Shown here piece by piece: positions 8,273-16,877 of a stretch of 21,418 nucleotides of DNA. Each line of letters starts with the position of its first letter. The stretch's first letter is position 1. The DNA is from Trichomonas tenax (taxonomy: Eukaryota; Parabasalia; Trichomonadida; Trichomonadidae). The notes below the pieces were generated by a model. That model did no database searches. It saw nothing but the letters and a program-made list of their open reading frames with translations, and had not been told where the DNA came from. Location of the stretch: contig JALKBU010000896.1 in assembly GCA_023091735.1 (NCBI GenBank), positions 1 to 21,418 on the forward strand, in the 5' to 3' direction. The position numbers and the translations under genes are program-made.

Positions 8273-8942
8273 AATCTAATTGTTCCTTGTCGGCTTTATC
8301 ATTCAGTGCATTCTTAACATCCGCTAAATTTGAAGTTAAGGTATCGGTAATTACTTTATCTGCTTTATTATTTAATGACTGTTGAACATCAATTATCTCA
8401 TTATTGTTTTTAATTATTATACCATTTGTCTGCAATCCATCTGTGAATTCAGGAATAACATATGTATGAGGTTCTGGTGGTATAATAGTTTCAGTTCCAT
8501 CTTCATTTTTAATCGTTTCACCTTCTCTTCCTTCTTTCAAAAATCCCTTAATTTCATGAACCGTTAAGCGTTCGATGTTTTGATGTTCATGGTTGACATC
8601 TGCCTTATTATTTAATTCTGTCATTAAATCTTTGTCGTTAATATTTATTTCCTGAGTATATATTTTACCCACTTTTATATTTGTCTGTTCTTGTGTTTCT
8701 TCTAAAAATTCAGTGTCGTAATCATCGGGGTATTTGGTGAAAGACGTAAGATTATCATTAATTAAACATATCTGTCGTAATAATTCAGCAACTGTGAATG
8801 TAATAGTTAAATCATTATTTCTTTCTGTACCTTCAAATATTATATTATTATCTTTTATGACTTGATTTATATAATTTAATAACACACCGTAACGAGGATA
8901 TAATTTATTAAATTTTTCAGCAATTGTGAGTTCATGTACTTC

Positions 8943-8971
8943 GGCACTTCGTGCCTCAGGGCTTTCATCCC
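8943..8971. repeat. GC-rich double-hairpin insert, site 6 (in the fibre gene)
   Basis: GGCACTTCGTGCC (8943-8955; perfect 5-bp stem, loop TTC) and GGGCTTTCATCCC (8959-8971; 5-bp stem with one mismatch, loop TTC) are separated by TCA. It is read on the minus strand as DESPEARSAEV. This is the clearest copy of the plan 13 nt + 3 + 13 nt. Confidence 0.8.
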
Positions 8972-9734
8972 GTTCTTCTTCAGGGATTTCATTTTCATCA
9001 ACAGCCATTAATTTTACACTACGAGGTACGACATTACTACCAACATGTGATAAATTCTGCAAGAACCACTGAACTCGTTGAAATAGACTTAAATGACTAT
9101 CCATTACCTGACCAGTTAGTGATTCAACACTTGAAATTGCGTTCTGTGTTGCTCTGTTAGTTTCATTAACAAAAGTCGTGAATTGATTCAGTGCATTATT
9201 GGTAACACCTATACTATCCTCTAAACCATTAACGATTCCAGTCATTGTATGTGTGAAATCATCAATTCTCTGAACCCATGTTGATAAGCTACTGAAAACA
9301 TCATTACCCGTCGATATTGTATTTAACACAGCCCTTAACGTGTCCAATCCTTCTGCTTTAGCCATAAATGCTGATAGTTTTGTTACTTGTAACTGTAATG
9401 CAGTAAATGATGCAGCAGTTAGACCAGTATTTATTAAATCCCAGATCCATCCTCTTGCGGAAGCCCCATCTTCACCATCCTTACCATCTAATCCATCACG
9501 ACCTGGAGTGCCCTGTGGACCTGTATCTCCTTTTTCTCTTTTCTCTCCTCTTTCGCCTTTATCTCCTTTCAATTCTTCTTTATGTTCTTCATAATATTCC
9601 AAACTCATTAAATTTACGTGTTCAGGTTCGCCAGTAATTTCATCAATTATTTTATCATTGATTTTTAATGGGGGTGAACATATGCATTTAGCTAACTCAT
9701 TAGAATTAGGCGAGAAAGGAAAATAAAAGCGCAT

Positions 9735-9884
9735 CAAAAAATTGACAATGGACGAGTGGTGTCACTTTTATCAAAATGTGTCATCCCGAAATTTATGTTT
9801 CTAAAATTAAATTGAAATCGGTAATAAAAAATAAAAACGTGACAAGATTATACTAAAAAGTGTCAACTTAAAAATATTAAAAAT
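9735..9884. promoter_or_regulatory. Element-host junction and upstream region of the BAR-like gene
   Basis: Somewhere here the element ends. GTGTCAACTT (9860-9869) lies 16 nt before the ATG at 9885, as in other host genes. A second word, GTGTCACTTTTATC (about 9760), followed by AAAATG, matches the start region of the TBC gene but leads only to a 26-codon frame, so it may be a remnant of a host gene or promoter. Confidence 0.45.
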
Positions 9885-11063
9885 ATGCATTATTCGACAT
9901 ACCAAGCATCGATTGTCAAGTTAACAAACGCCAAAAATTCTCACTCCGAGTCCATCGATACGCTTATATCGACAGCCCTCAAGTTTATGATGCAGGACGA
10001 AGCTCTTCAGAAAGAGAATCTTCCGGCGTACTCAGAAATGATGAATACGCTTCAAAAGGAACTCGATGTCGAAAAAGAACTGACAATTGCGCTGCCATTA
10101 TTCATCTCGACAGACGTAAACTCTCCAGTTGCATATCAAACACTAAAAAGCTTCTTTCAGACGAAATTTGTTCCAGAATTACGATCGATAAAGTCCAGTT
10201 ACTTGAAATCGTTTGATTCCAACATCTCAAATCTACTTAATGCAGAAAAAGATTTATTAGCAAAAGAACAACAACTTAGAAACGCAGAATCTGAATATCA
10301 GAAACACATAGAAAAGCTTGAGAAACATTACGATGTTAAAAAGTTCGAGGACCTCTTCAATACAGAGGCATTTCAATACAAGAATTTCAAGCAGGCATTG
10401 GACGAAGCCAATGATGAATATAATACTTACAAGCTCGTGTTTGAGAAATTATGTAGCAAATTTTTGGATAGATTTGAAAAACTCGAAGGAGAAAGATCAA
10501 GAAGAATGAAAGAGGTATTTGCAGAATTAGTAGATGTGCTCAACAAAGGAATAGAAACATCTAAAAGCCTTTACACTGAGTTAGAAAATACATATAACAC
10601 TTTAGAAGGAAGAATGGATTTCGATGAAATAATTAAGTGCGAATCACTTCGAGACACGAAATTATCTGAAAACCCAGATCCGTATGAACCAGGTCTTTCG
10701 TTTAATTACAAAGAATTCATTAATCCAAATATTGTATTTGCTCAAGCTTTGAATGAAACATATGCAGTATCAAAAATCAATATACTTGTTAACCAGATTA
10801 GTTTGGCATCTGTTGGACAGAGAATTTGCGTTCAAAATCTAAACGAAGCTTTCTTGTTATACAACGCAGACAGAACAATGCACACAAAAGTTTACAAAGA
10901 GTCAATAGATATACCGGAACAATATAAGAGATATATAGCCAAAGTGAAAAGAGATTATATCGAAGAATATGTTTGTGTTGTTGAAACAGGCGAAATATGC
11001 GAGTGTTTAAATATGATGAACGAAATTGAAAAGATTCCAAGCGATCAGATCCAGAAAGTTTAA
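9885..11063 (+). CDS. BAR/F-BAR-like coiled-coil protein
   Basis: A 392-residue, highly charged, mostly helical protein. Residues about 95-240 read like an F-BAR/BAR helical bundle: SSYLKSFDSNISNLLNAEKD, then a heptad-rich LAKEQQLRNAESEYQKH helix, then a closing helix FEKLEGERSRRMKEVFAEL, which resembles the F-BAR 'F-x-x-M/L-E-x-E-R' signature. Such domains dimerise and bend membranes in endocytosis or vesicle traffic. The C-terminal 130 residues contain no recognised module. It is intron-free. The start follows GTGTCAACTT by 16 nt, and the stop is TAAA, the trichomonad-type 3'-end signal. It is upstream of a Rab gene on the same strand and there is a second BAR-like protein at 15783. The family is inferred from pattern only. 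Confidence 0.65.
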   Translation: MHYSTYQASIVKLTNAKNSHSESIDTLISTALKFMMQDEALQKENLPAYSEMMNTLQKELDVEKELTIALPLFISTDVNSPVAYQTLKSFFQTKFVPELRSIKSSYLKSFDSNISNLLNAEKDLLAKEQQLRNAESEYQKHIEKLEKHYDVKKFEDLFNTEAFQYKNFKQALDEANDEYNTYKLVFEKLCSKFLDRFEKLEGERSRRMKEVFAELVDVLNKGIETSKSLYTELENTYNTLEGRMDFDEIIKCESLRDTKLSENPDPYEPGLSFNYKEFINPNIVFAQALNETYAVSKINILVNQISLASVGQRICVQNLNEAFLLYNADRTMHTKVYKESIDIPEQYKRYIAKVKRDYIEEYVCVVETGEICECLNMMNEIEKIPSDQIQKV

Positions 11064-11755
11064 AAATTGTTATTTTATTTAAATATTTGAGTTGTTAAAA
11101 TATTACATTATTCATTTTTCATTAGCACGCGCAAATTTTTGAATTTAGAAAAAATTTATAGATCAGAGGCTTTATCTCAACCCTCCTCGAAAATTAATCC
11201 GATTTATCAAGTATATTTGAGTGATTAGAATGAGCATCACTGTAATATACTTACTCATTGAGAAGTAATTGTTTATGCATGTTTATATTAAACCATATGA
11301 TGTTAGAATAACTAAATAAATTTAGGATAAAAATTTTGTTATCATTAATAGCTCCAGCATTATAGTGATAGTATTGCACTATTGAAAAGATTATTCATTC
11401 TATATTCACGAAGTGTCTTGGTGTGATTATTGAAAGTTATAATAAATCATCATAAAATGGCTAAAAAACTGTGCAGCATCAGAGCTACTACATTAAGCCT
11501 TTCATTTCTATGTGTGTATGCCCTGTTGAAGGATGATTCTTTTTTTGCGATCTTCAATTGTAGAAACTACTCAGTTGCAATATCACCGGTGATATAGAAT
11601 CAATGGGCATAATAGAATGGCATAGATTAGACTCGGTAGATCACTCATCTCTTCGATATGAGAGTATTCTTTTCGATTCTGATTTGTGATTCTGTATTCA
11701 TTCAGAATATCTCAACAAATGATGATTAAAAATTAAGAAATTTTTTTCAAAAAAA
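11064..11755. other. 692-bp spacer upstream of the Rab-like gene
   Basis: No convincing gene. A 46-codon frame (11457-11597, beginning MAKKLCSIRATTLS) has no support beyond being open. An 8-9-bp inverted repeat (AAGTATATT at 11209-11217, AATATACTT at 11244-11252) is visible. A short upstream ATG at 11719 gives only six codons. TCAAAA just before the Rab start may mark its initiator. Confidence 0.5.
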
Positions 11756-12346
11756 ATGCTTGCAGATGTCGAAGCACAGCCGGAGTCGAAGGTTGTTTTG
11801 GTCGGCGATGCCGGTGTCGGTAAAACTGCAATTATTCAGTGCTTCGTGAATGGCCGAATCGAAGAACTTTATGATGCGACGATTGTTGCGACCACTTTTA
11901 AAACGTCAATTCAGCTGCGTGACGGTAAAAAAGAAGAAATAACGATATGGGACACTGCAGGACAAGAAAGATTTCAAAGTTTAATTCCTTTATATCTTCG
12001 AAATGCACGAGGATTAATTCTCGTGGCCGATGTCACGGCGAGAAATAATATACAGACACTTAACGCAATTTTTACATCATTAACTGACATAGATTCCAGA
12101 TGTGTTTGCATTTTGGCTGCAAATAAGATCGATTTAGTAACAAATAAAATATTCCCTGATCTTCACAAGTGGTCGATGGAGCATAATTTCTATTTCACGA
12201 CTTGCTCAGCAAAGACTGGTTTCGGAATCGATGATTTATTTTTAAAAATCGCAAACGAAATCCATGAAAACACCATAGAACAAGAATTTGTCAATAGAAA
12301 TGACGTCAATGTTTCAGGGAAAAACAGAAGACGTATATGTTGTTAA
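11756..12346 (+). CDS. Rab-family small GTPase
   Basis: A 196-residue GTPase with all nucleotide-binding motifs: P-loop GDAGVGKT (17-24), switch I threonine in DATIVATTF (40-48), WDTAGQERF (65-73) with the catalytic glutamine at 70, NKID (123-126) and SAK (151-153). The C-terminus ends in CC, a Rab-type double geranylgeranylation signal, so it should cycle between membrane and cytosol and direct vesicle traffic. The length is usual for a Rab. In the region after switch II, LIPLYLRNA replaces the common YYR stretch, and the segment around SAK is TCSAKT, so it cannot be assigned to a named Rab subfamily; Rab5/Rab21- and Rab6-like are both possible. The start is the only ATG near the P-loop. No introns are needed. 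Confidence 0.93.
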   Translation: MLADVEAQPESKVVLVGDAGVGKTAIIQCFVNGRIEELYDATIVATTFKTSIQLRDGKKEEITIWDTAGQERFQSLIPLYLRNARGLILVADVTARNNIQTLNAIFTSLTDIDSRCVCILAANKIDLVTNKIFPDLHKWSMEHNFYFTTCSAKTGFGIDDLFLKIANEIHENTIEQEFVNRNDVNVSGKNRRRICC

Positions 12347-12856
12347 TCAACCAATAGAGCTTTTTATTATGAATATTTTCACATCCTATATAATTGTACA
12401 TAGGTTAGTTCACCTTTATCATGTTCATTGCTACTCAAAATTATCAAATTTGTATTTTGTATGAGATAATATTAAAGATAATTGTTAGTTAGTATAATGT
12501 TTTCTTCTTGCTTCAGTGTTAACTCTCAAGAAGATATATTAATTTTTCATAAAAATCAATAAAAAAGCGTTTTGGTTTTAAAAACGATTTTCTTATTGAT
12601 GCGGCTATGTGTGAGTCAGTTCCTTTCGTTAGAATTAAAATTTGACATGTAAAAAGTACTTTTGTCATGTAATTGATTATTGATTGACTGAACAGCATCT
12701 TCTTCTAGTTTAAATACGGAAGTTTGACTGACTAAATTACTGCATCAATATGCGTGAATTAATTGGTATAAGCGTCACTATTTATGCTGAAATATTACAC
12801 TTTATTGAATTTCAATGTCTAAAATATGGTATTAGAAAGACTAGTAATTATTGTTA
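12347..12856. other. 510-bp convergent spacer with two TGWCATGTAA words
   Basis: It lies between the 3' ends of the Rab gene and the Myb pseudogene. TGACATGTAA (12643-12652) and TGTCATGTAA (12663-12672) sit exactly 20 bp apart, a promoter word found elsewhere upstream of genes, yet no gene follows on either strand within this spacer. They may be remnants of a lost gene. Confidence 0.5.
12643..12672 (+). promoter_or_regulatory. Paired TGACATGTAA/TGTCATGTAA motif without a gene
   Basis: Two copies of the host promoter word, one turn-and-phase apart (20 bp, about two helical turns). They match the words clustered at 15582-15728 and at 21328. Confidence 0.5.
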
Positions 12857-13483
12857 TTATAGTATGCGTTTTAAGTCGTATTGAGACGCATAGATCTGGT
12901 AGTGTTCTATTAAAGAAAAGAATAAAAAGAATTGATAATTATCATAAAAACTCATGAATACTGATTCGAAAAACTCGAATTCATTGATCTGGAAAAGGCC
13001 TTCGATAAGATTCTCATTGAAAATCTTATCAATAATATTAACATCCGCATTTCTTGGGGATTCCGGCTCGCTCATGCTGAGCGGGGACTCGGCAGTTTCA
13101 AGAGCCGGATCTTCGACCGGGGAACTTGCACGCATGAACAGATCTGACTCTGGGTGCTTTTGCTAGAATCTCATGAGGACTAAGTACCGGTTACGAACAG
13201 AGTTTCCGGAGCGATTTCCGAGTGTCCTTCAGATGGCATTCCAGTGTGGGCCCATCTCGTTGTAGCGATCGTCTTCTTCAGTCCAGTTATCCTTTGTGAG
13301 GTTTGGATTGAGGTAGTTCTGCCATCTTTCGCGGCATTACCTCGAATTTCTATGGACGAATTGCCTCGCCATAGCGCTCCAGTCGACTTCCTGCAGCCCG
13401 TTGACGGGGCTGAAGAGCTTCTGGTCCTCCTCTGGAGTGAACTTGGACTTAACGATTTTGTGTCCGAATCTGTTGTTTACCAT
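12857..13483 (-). pseudogene. R2R3-Myb DNA-binding protein, three in-frame stops
   Basis: One uninterrupted frame of 209 codons from the ATG at 13483 contains a two-repeat Myb domain. R2 reads KFTPEEDQKLFSPVNG, VDWSAMARQF and then CRERWQNYLNP. R3 reads NWTEEDDRYNEMGPHWNAI and then RSGNSVRNRYLVL, the form typical of trichomonad Myb regulators that bind promoter elements. Stops lie at 13337-13339 (TAA), 13229-13231 (TGA) and 13163-13165 (TAG), with no frameshift. The first replaces the residue before CRERW, a position nearly always filled by glutamine. R3 also looks about five residues short after WTEEDD. The C-terminal third is serine/proline-rich and then phenylalanine-rich. The GC content of the Myb part is clearly higher than its flanks. 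It is convergent with the Rab gene. Confidence 0.88.
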
Positions 13484-14443
13484 GATAAGAAATAATATTT
13501 ATGGCAAAATCTTGTGGTTTTGAGAGCATTATTTTTTTGAATGGATGCTCACAATACTTTTGAGGGCGTTTTTATACATGGGTTCAAATACGTATCGGAA
13601 CGTTTTGTTGGCTACATAATCTTCATTCAAATTTTTTTACCTTTTCCCAAATTTTATTATCGTAACTTCTATACATTCTCAGGAGCAATATCTGTCTTTT
13701 CAAAATTTTTAAGAAGAAAAGATGTTGCACACATTTGTTATACTCCTTAAGTCCAATACTTTTTGTCGATGTTTGATTGGCGTAAAAACTGAAAATCGTT
13801 GGATATCTGGAATCAGATGCTGTCATGAAGCAAAGAAATTCGATATCTAACAGAATGACCAAATTTCAAAATTTAGCTAGTAAAAGTGACAAGGATTCTT
13901 ATCAAAATCGTTAGATAACCTTCACAAAAAAAAATGTAACTTTACTGGTAACTTTCTAATGACCTATAACTGCTATACTCCTACAGGCGTAGAGAATTAA
14001 AAATTGGTCATGTGATAAGGTTAATATTGTTAAATTCATGAATTATGTGGCATAATTCTTTTCATTTTACAGATTTCTCTTAAGCATCGTCACCAATTAG
14101 CTTAGCTCTTTCGGAGTATGGTTCTCAAATTATCTTGGATTAATTCTATCATGAAGTATTATTTCCAATAAAAAATTAAAATTAAACCTAAAGCTAGGTA
14201 TATTATTAATACTTTGACATATATGTAAAATATTTTGAAGTTTCAAGCCTGTTCTCAACAATCATATCACCATTATGATATAACTTATGTAAAGCGTACT
14301 TTTGTTTATAAAATTCACTATTATGGGATTATCTATGAAATGGTTGATAAAAATGTCATTGTTATGTATTCAAAGTTAAAAATAAGATTTGATTTGACTA
14401 AAGCCTGATAATATAAACAAATATTTTAATATAAACAGATATA
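13484..14443. other. 960-bp spacer, upstream of the Myb pseudogene and downstream of the coiled-coil gene
   Basis: Overlapping frames of 69-79 codons on both strands (13541-13862) look like chance. They have no recognised domain and no supporting start signal. A GTGACA word at 13887 is isolated. The rest is AT-rich with nothing recognised. Confidence 0.5.
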
Positions 14444-15541
14444 TTATAATACATAACCACTCTTCTTCTTTGTTGCAAATCTTAACTGATGCTTCACTGA
14501 TGCGAGTTCTTTCTTCAACGCGTTATTCTCTGCTCGGACTTTTTCGAGCTGTGCTTCTCTGTCTGCAAGAATACTTTGCATGTCGCTCCTCTTTGCAGAC
14601 ATTTGCTCATTCCTCATTCTTTCCATTTCTAAGCTCTGCAAATCGGAAGATGGACAAACTAAGTTCATTGAATCTATTTCACGCGTTGTTTCATGCAATT
14701 GATGTTCATTGCTCTGTTCAAGCTTATGAGCGGCCCTCCGAAGAATTTGCGCACGTTTTACTGCTTCGGAAAGGTGGCCATTCAACATAAGAAGCTTATG
14801 CTGATGCTGCTGGTCAAGTTTTATCATTTCTCGATTATAAACTTTGTCCATGTGTTCTAACGCTTTCCTTCTATCTGCCACAGCTCTTGCGTGTTCCTTT
14901 TCCATATCTTCGAGCTGAGAAACGATCTCCATGAGCTTTTCTTTTGATAATCTCAAATTTTCAGCTCTTTCTTCGTTTTTCCTTTGGACAGCGCCACGTA
15001 ACTCAATAATCAAGTTATTATTGAGGCACAAAACATGGTCTTCTGCTTCGCGATCAACGGAATTAAATCTTTTGTTCTTTTTGGAAAGTGTTGTAGCATT
15101 CATACTAATTTGAGAGCGCAGATTTTCTATTTGCTTGTCGATTTCATCTAAATTCTTTTGCATCTGGAAACTCGTTTGATTATTAAATTGTTGAAGCTTT
15201 GTATTGAAAATTTCTTGTAATTGATCAATTTCATCAGCCTGTTTCTGTCGAAGATTCTGAATATAGTTGTGATGATTAAAGTTCATTTCAGATATTTGAA
15301 TTCCTTTTGTAGCTTTTTTCCTTTTTTGTTCACCGCTTTTAATTTCATTTATTTCGTCTATTGACCTTTCGATTTTACTTAGCCCTTTCTCTCTTCTAAC
15401 GATTTCGGCTTTATATTCAGCCAACTGCTGGGAAAGCCTTTGAATATCATCATCCGCGAGAGATATTTGTTGCTGGATCCTGAATTGGATCTTCTTCACT
15501 TGTCTATCGAGCGCAAATAGCCTTTTTGTATCTCCGCTCAT
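14444..15541 (-). CDS. Long coiled-coil protein
   Basis: A 365-residue protein that is coiled coil almost from end to end. Heptads run from FRIQQQISLADDDIQRLSQQ through several charged helices to a C-terminal leucine-zipper-like EKVRAENNALKKELASVKHQ. It has no membrane span, signal peptide or enzyme motif. A scaffold, golgin-like or cytoskeletal role is possible but not shown. A long helical rod is all that can be seen. The start at 15541 is supported by GTGACAATAATAT just before it (15554-15542 on the minus strand). It is divergent from the BAR-like gene at 15783, with six promoter words between them, so the two may be co-expressed. Confidence 0.75.
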   Translation of the reverse strand: MSGDTKRLFALDRQVKKIQFRIQQQISLADDDIQRLSQQLAEYKAEIVRREKGLSKIERSIDEINEIKSGEQKRKKATKGIQISEMNFNHHNYIQNLRQKQADEIDQLQEIFNTKLQQFNNQTSFQMQKNLDEIDKQIENLRSQISMNATTLSKKNKRFNSVDREAEDHVLCLNNNLIIELRGAVQRKNEERAENLRLSKEKLMEIVSQLEDMEKEHARAVADRRKALEHMDKVYNREMIKLDQQHQHKLLMLNGHLSEAVKRAQILRRAAHKLEQSNEHQLHETTREIDSMNLVCPSSDLQSLEMERMRNEQMSAKRSDMQSILADREAQLEKVRAENNALKKELASVKHQLRFATKKKSGYVL

Positions 15542-15581
15542 ATATTATTGTCACCTTTATGTCTGTTTTAAATTCAAAAAA

Positions 15582-15728
15582 TGTCACGTAAATAATATTT
15601 TTGCTATTCTGACATGTAAATAAGTGGAAATTTTTTATTATTTCTGACATGTAATTTTACAACTTTGTCATGTAAAAATCGAAATTATGACGTGTAAATA
15701 ACTAAATTGAAAGTATTTTGTCATGTAA
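15582..15728. promoter_or_regulatory. Shared divergent promoter with six TGWCRYGTAA words
   Basis: Copies lie at 15582 (TGTCACGTAA), 15610 (TGACATGTAA), 15645 (TGACATGTAA), 15666 (TGTCATGTAA), 15688 (TGACGTGTAA) and 15719 (TGTCATGTAA). All are in the same orientation and spaced 21-35 bp. They lie between divergent genes starting at 15541 (-) and 15783 (+). The repetition in 147 bp is far above chance, which suggests an array of binding sites for one regulator. Confidence 0.75.
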
Positions 15729-15782
15729 AAATAAGATATGTCCGTCATTTTCCACTTTTGCCATTCTGACACTTTTTATAAA

Positions 15783-16727
15783 ATGGAATCTCCAAAAACA
15801 GTAATTGACAACGAGCTCCATAAATTTATCAATGCCCTTGAAGCGTGCATTCCGAGGATGTACAAGTACTCACAGACTTTTGACAATTTACAAGCAGCAA
15901 TGCAAAATATCGTTTGCTCGGACATGCCTGAATACAGCAAATGTTTTGTGAGAATTTGTGATGTCTATGGTTATATTGCAGAAATTTACAGTGCATTTGC
16001 TAACAAATTTAATCGCGTCCTAGAAGATTTGAGAGATATCAACTGTAGATTTGCTGTGTTGGTGCGTGTCCGTGCAGAGAGAAACGAAGCATACACACAA
16101 TTTCTAAAAGATTTCAAAAATGCACACTTCGCCAAACTTCACTATAAACCAACAGATTCTTTCTACATCGATATGATTAAATGCGAGAAGGACTCTGCAC
16201 AAAAATTGTACGAACTCGACAAACTGCTTTATGATACACAGAATAAATTTAGAAGATTCCAAAAAAGAAGAATCCAATCTGCTTTACTCAGATTTAGCAG
16301 ATCTCTGATGGAATTAGGAACATATGAAGCATCCGTTTACAGTAATCTTGCAGATATGTACAAAACTCTTTCAGAGCATTATCAAAACCTAGAAGTTTGT
16401 TTGCAGAGCTGCGACACAGAATTCATTTATCAAGAAACGCTCTCAATTGTCAAATATTCAATTGATTTATATAATATCAATTCTAGCAAGAAACAAAATC
16501 AAACAGCACAACCAGTAATGACTACTTCTAAGTCGCAAACTGACTTAACTGCTGAAGAAATAACCAAAAATGAAAATCAGCCAATTAATTTACTTGCTGA
16601 TCCAAATGCTGAAATTGAAGAATTCGTTGCTGTCAAAAAGACAAATCTTAAAGCATTCAAACTTCCACAGAGAGCACAATCTCACTCAATTATCACTAAA
16701 GTCGATAATCCAATCAATTCTTATTAA
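15783..16727 (+). CDS. Second BAR-like coiled-coil protein
   Basis: A 314-residue protein. An ATG 45 bp upstream (15738) is in frame, but I choose 15783, because TGACACTTTTTAT (15767-15779) just before it matches the upstream word of the other host genes. Residues about 5-215 form three long helices (KFINALEACIPRMYKYSQTF, then EIYSAFANKFNRVLEDLRDI, then RFQKRRIQSALLRFSRSLME) with spacing like an arfaptin/BAR bundle, and strong basic patches (RRFQKRR) suited to binding acidic lipids. The C-terminal 90 residues are polar and probably disordered, with a KSQTDL stretch. Membrane curvature sensing is inferred from this pattern, not proven. It is convergent with the TBC-TLDc gene, 150 bp away. Confidence 0.6.
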   Translation: MESPKTVIDNELHKFINALEACIPRMYKYSQTFDNLQAAMQNIVCSDMPEYSKCFVRICDVYGYIAEIYSAFANKFNRVLEDLRDINCRFAVLVRVRAERNEAYTQFLKDFKNAHFAKLHYKPTDSFYIDMIKCEKDSAQKLYELDKLLYDTQNKFRRFQKRRIQSALLRFSRSLMELGTYEASVYSNLADMYKTLSEHYQNLEVCLQSCDTEFIYQETLSIVKYSIDLYNINSSKKQNQTAQPVMTTSKSQTDLTAEEITKNENQPINLLADPNAEIEEFVAVKKTNLKAFKLPQRAQSHSIITKVDNPINSY

Positions 16728-16877
16728 TATTTGTTTATATTACTAAAACTTTCTTTCTAGTTTAATTTGTAGCTCTATATTTTCAAAATAATTTAATAAT
16801 AACAAAATAATTTAAAGAAAGTAAACAAATAAACATATATATTTTATAACTACAAACAAAAAGTTTACTATACAAAC

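Larger units (their letters stand above)
1..9734. mobile_element. Maverick/Polinton-like element, partial and decayed
   Basis: The stretch carries a protein-primed family B DNA polymerase, a GIY-YIG/T5orf172-type protein, small virion-like genes and a collagen/tail-collar fibre gene. This set is known from Maverick/Polinton elements, which are abundant in trichomonads. Gene starts share A/T-run leaders that differ from the host genes to the right. The polymerase, the fibre gene and a small virion-like gene are all broken, so the copy cannot replicate itself. No integrase, packaging ATPase, protease or major capsid gene is visible; these may lie left of the window or be lost. No terminal inverted repeat or target-site duplication could be recognised. 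The right limit is set only by the last element gene (start at 9734) and the first host gene (9885). The left limit lies outside the window. Confidence 0.78.
7275..9734 (-). pseudogene. Fibre protein: collagen-like, coiled-coil repeats, phage tail-collar tip; one in-frame stop
   Basis: A single frame of 820 codons from the ATG at 9734, interrupted only by TAG at 8271-8273 (codon 488). Parts in order: a short head; Gly-X-Y repeats at about residues 57-92 (GDKGERGEK, then one broken triplet REK, then GDTGPQGTPGRDG); a helical middle; several copies of NDKADKxE-type and NTHELSSRIEQ-type coiled-coil repeats; and a C-terminal tip from about residue 690 with YPVGSIYTS, GGSKKISVNNLPAHNHYF, GDHTH and a final MPPYITVYTWYRV. 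The tip is the tail-collar/short-tail-fibre type known from phages and giant viruses, which fits receptor binding at the end of a trimeric fibre. A GC double-hairpin insert is read in frame. No clear element leader precedes the start. Upstream the frame stays open only ten codons. Confidence 0.85.

Noticed and set aside
9340..9637. Proline-rich plus-strand frames
   Set aside because: They are the reverse of the collagen-like Gly-X-Y region of the fibre gene.
13073..13124. GC-rich hairpins (GCTCATGCTGAGC and CCGGCTC...GAGCCGG) as further members of the insert family
   Set aside because: They lie in a GC-rich host coding remnant, do not follow the GGCNC/GNGCC plan and have no double unit.
1856..13483. 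An altered genetic code (stops read as glutamine or tryptophan) to explain the broken genes
   Set aside because: All three stop types occur within the broken genes, while several long neighbouring genes are open and end normally with the standard code.
13541..13862. Overlapping 69-79-codon frames on both strands
   Set aside because: No domain, no start signal, and they overlap each other on opposite strands in the Myb upstream region.
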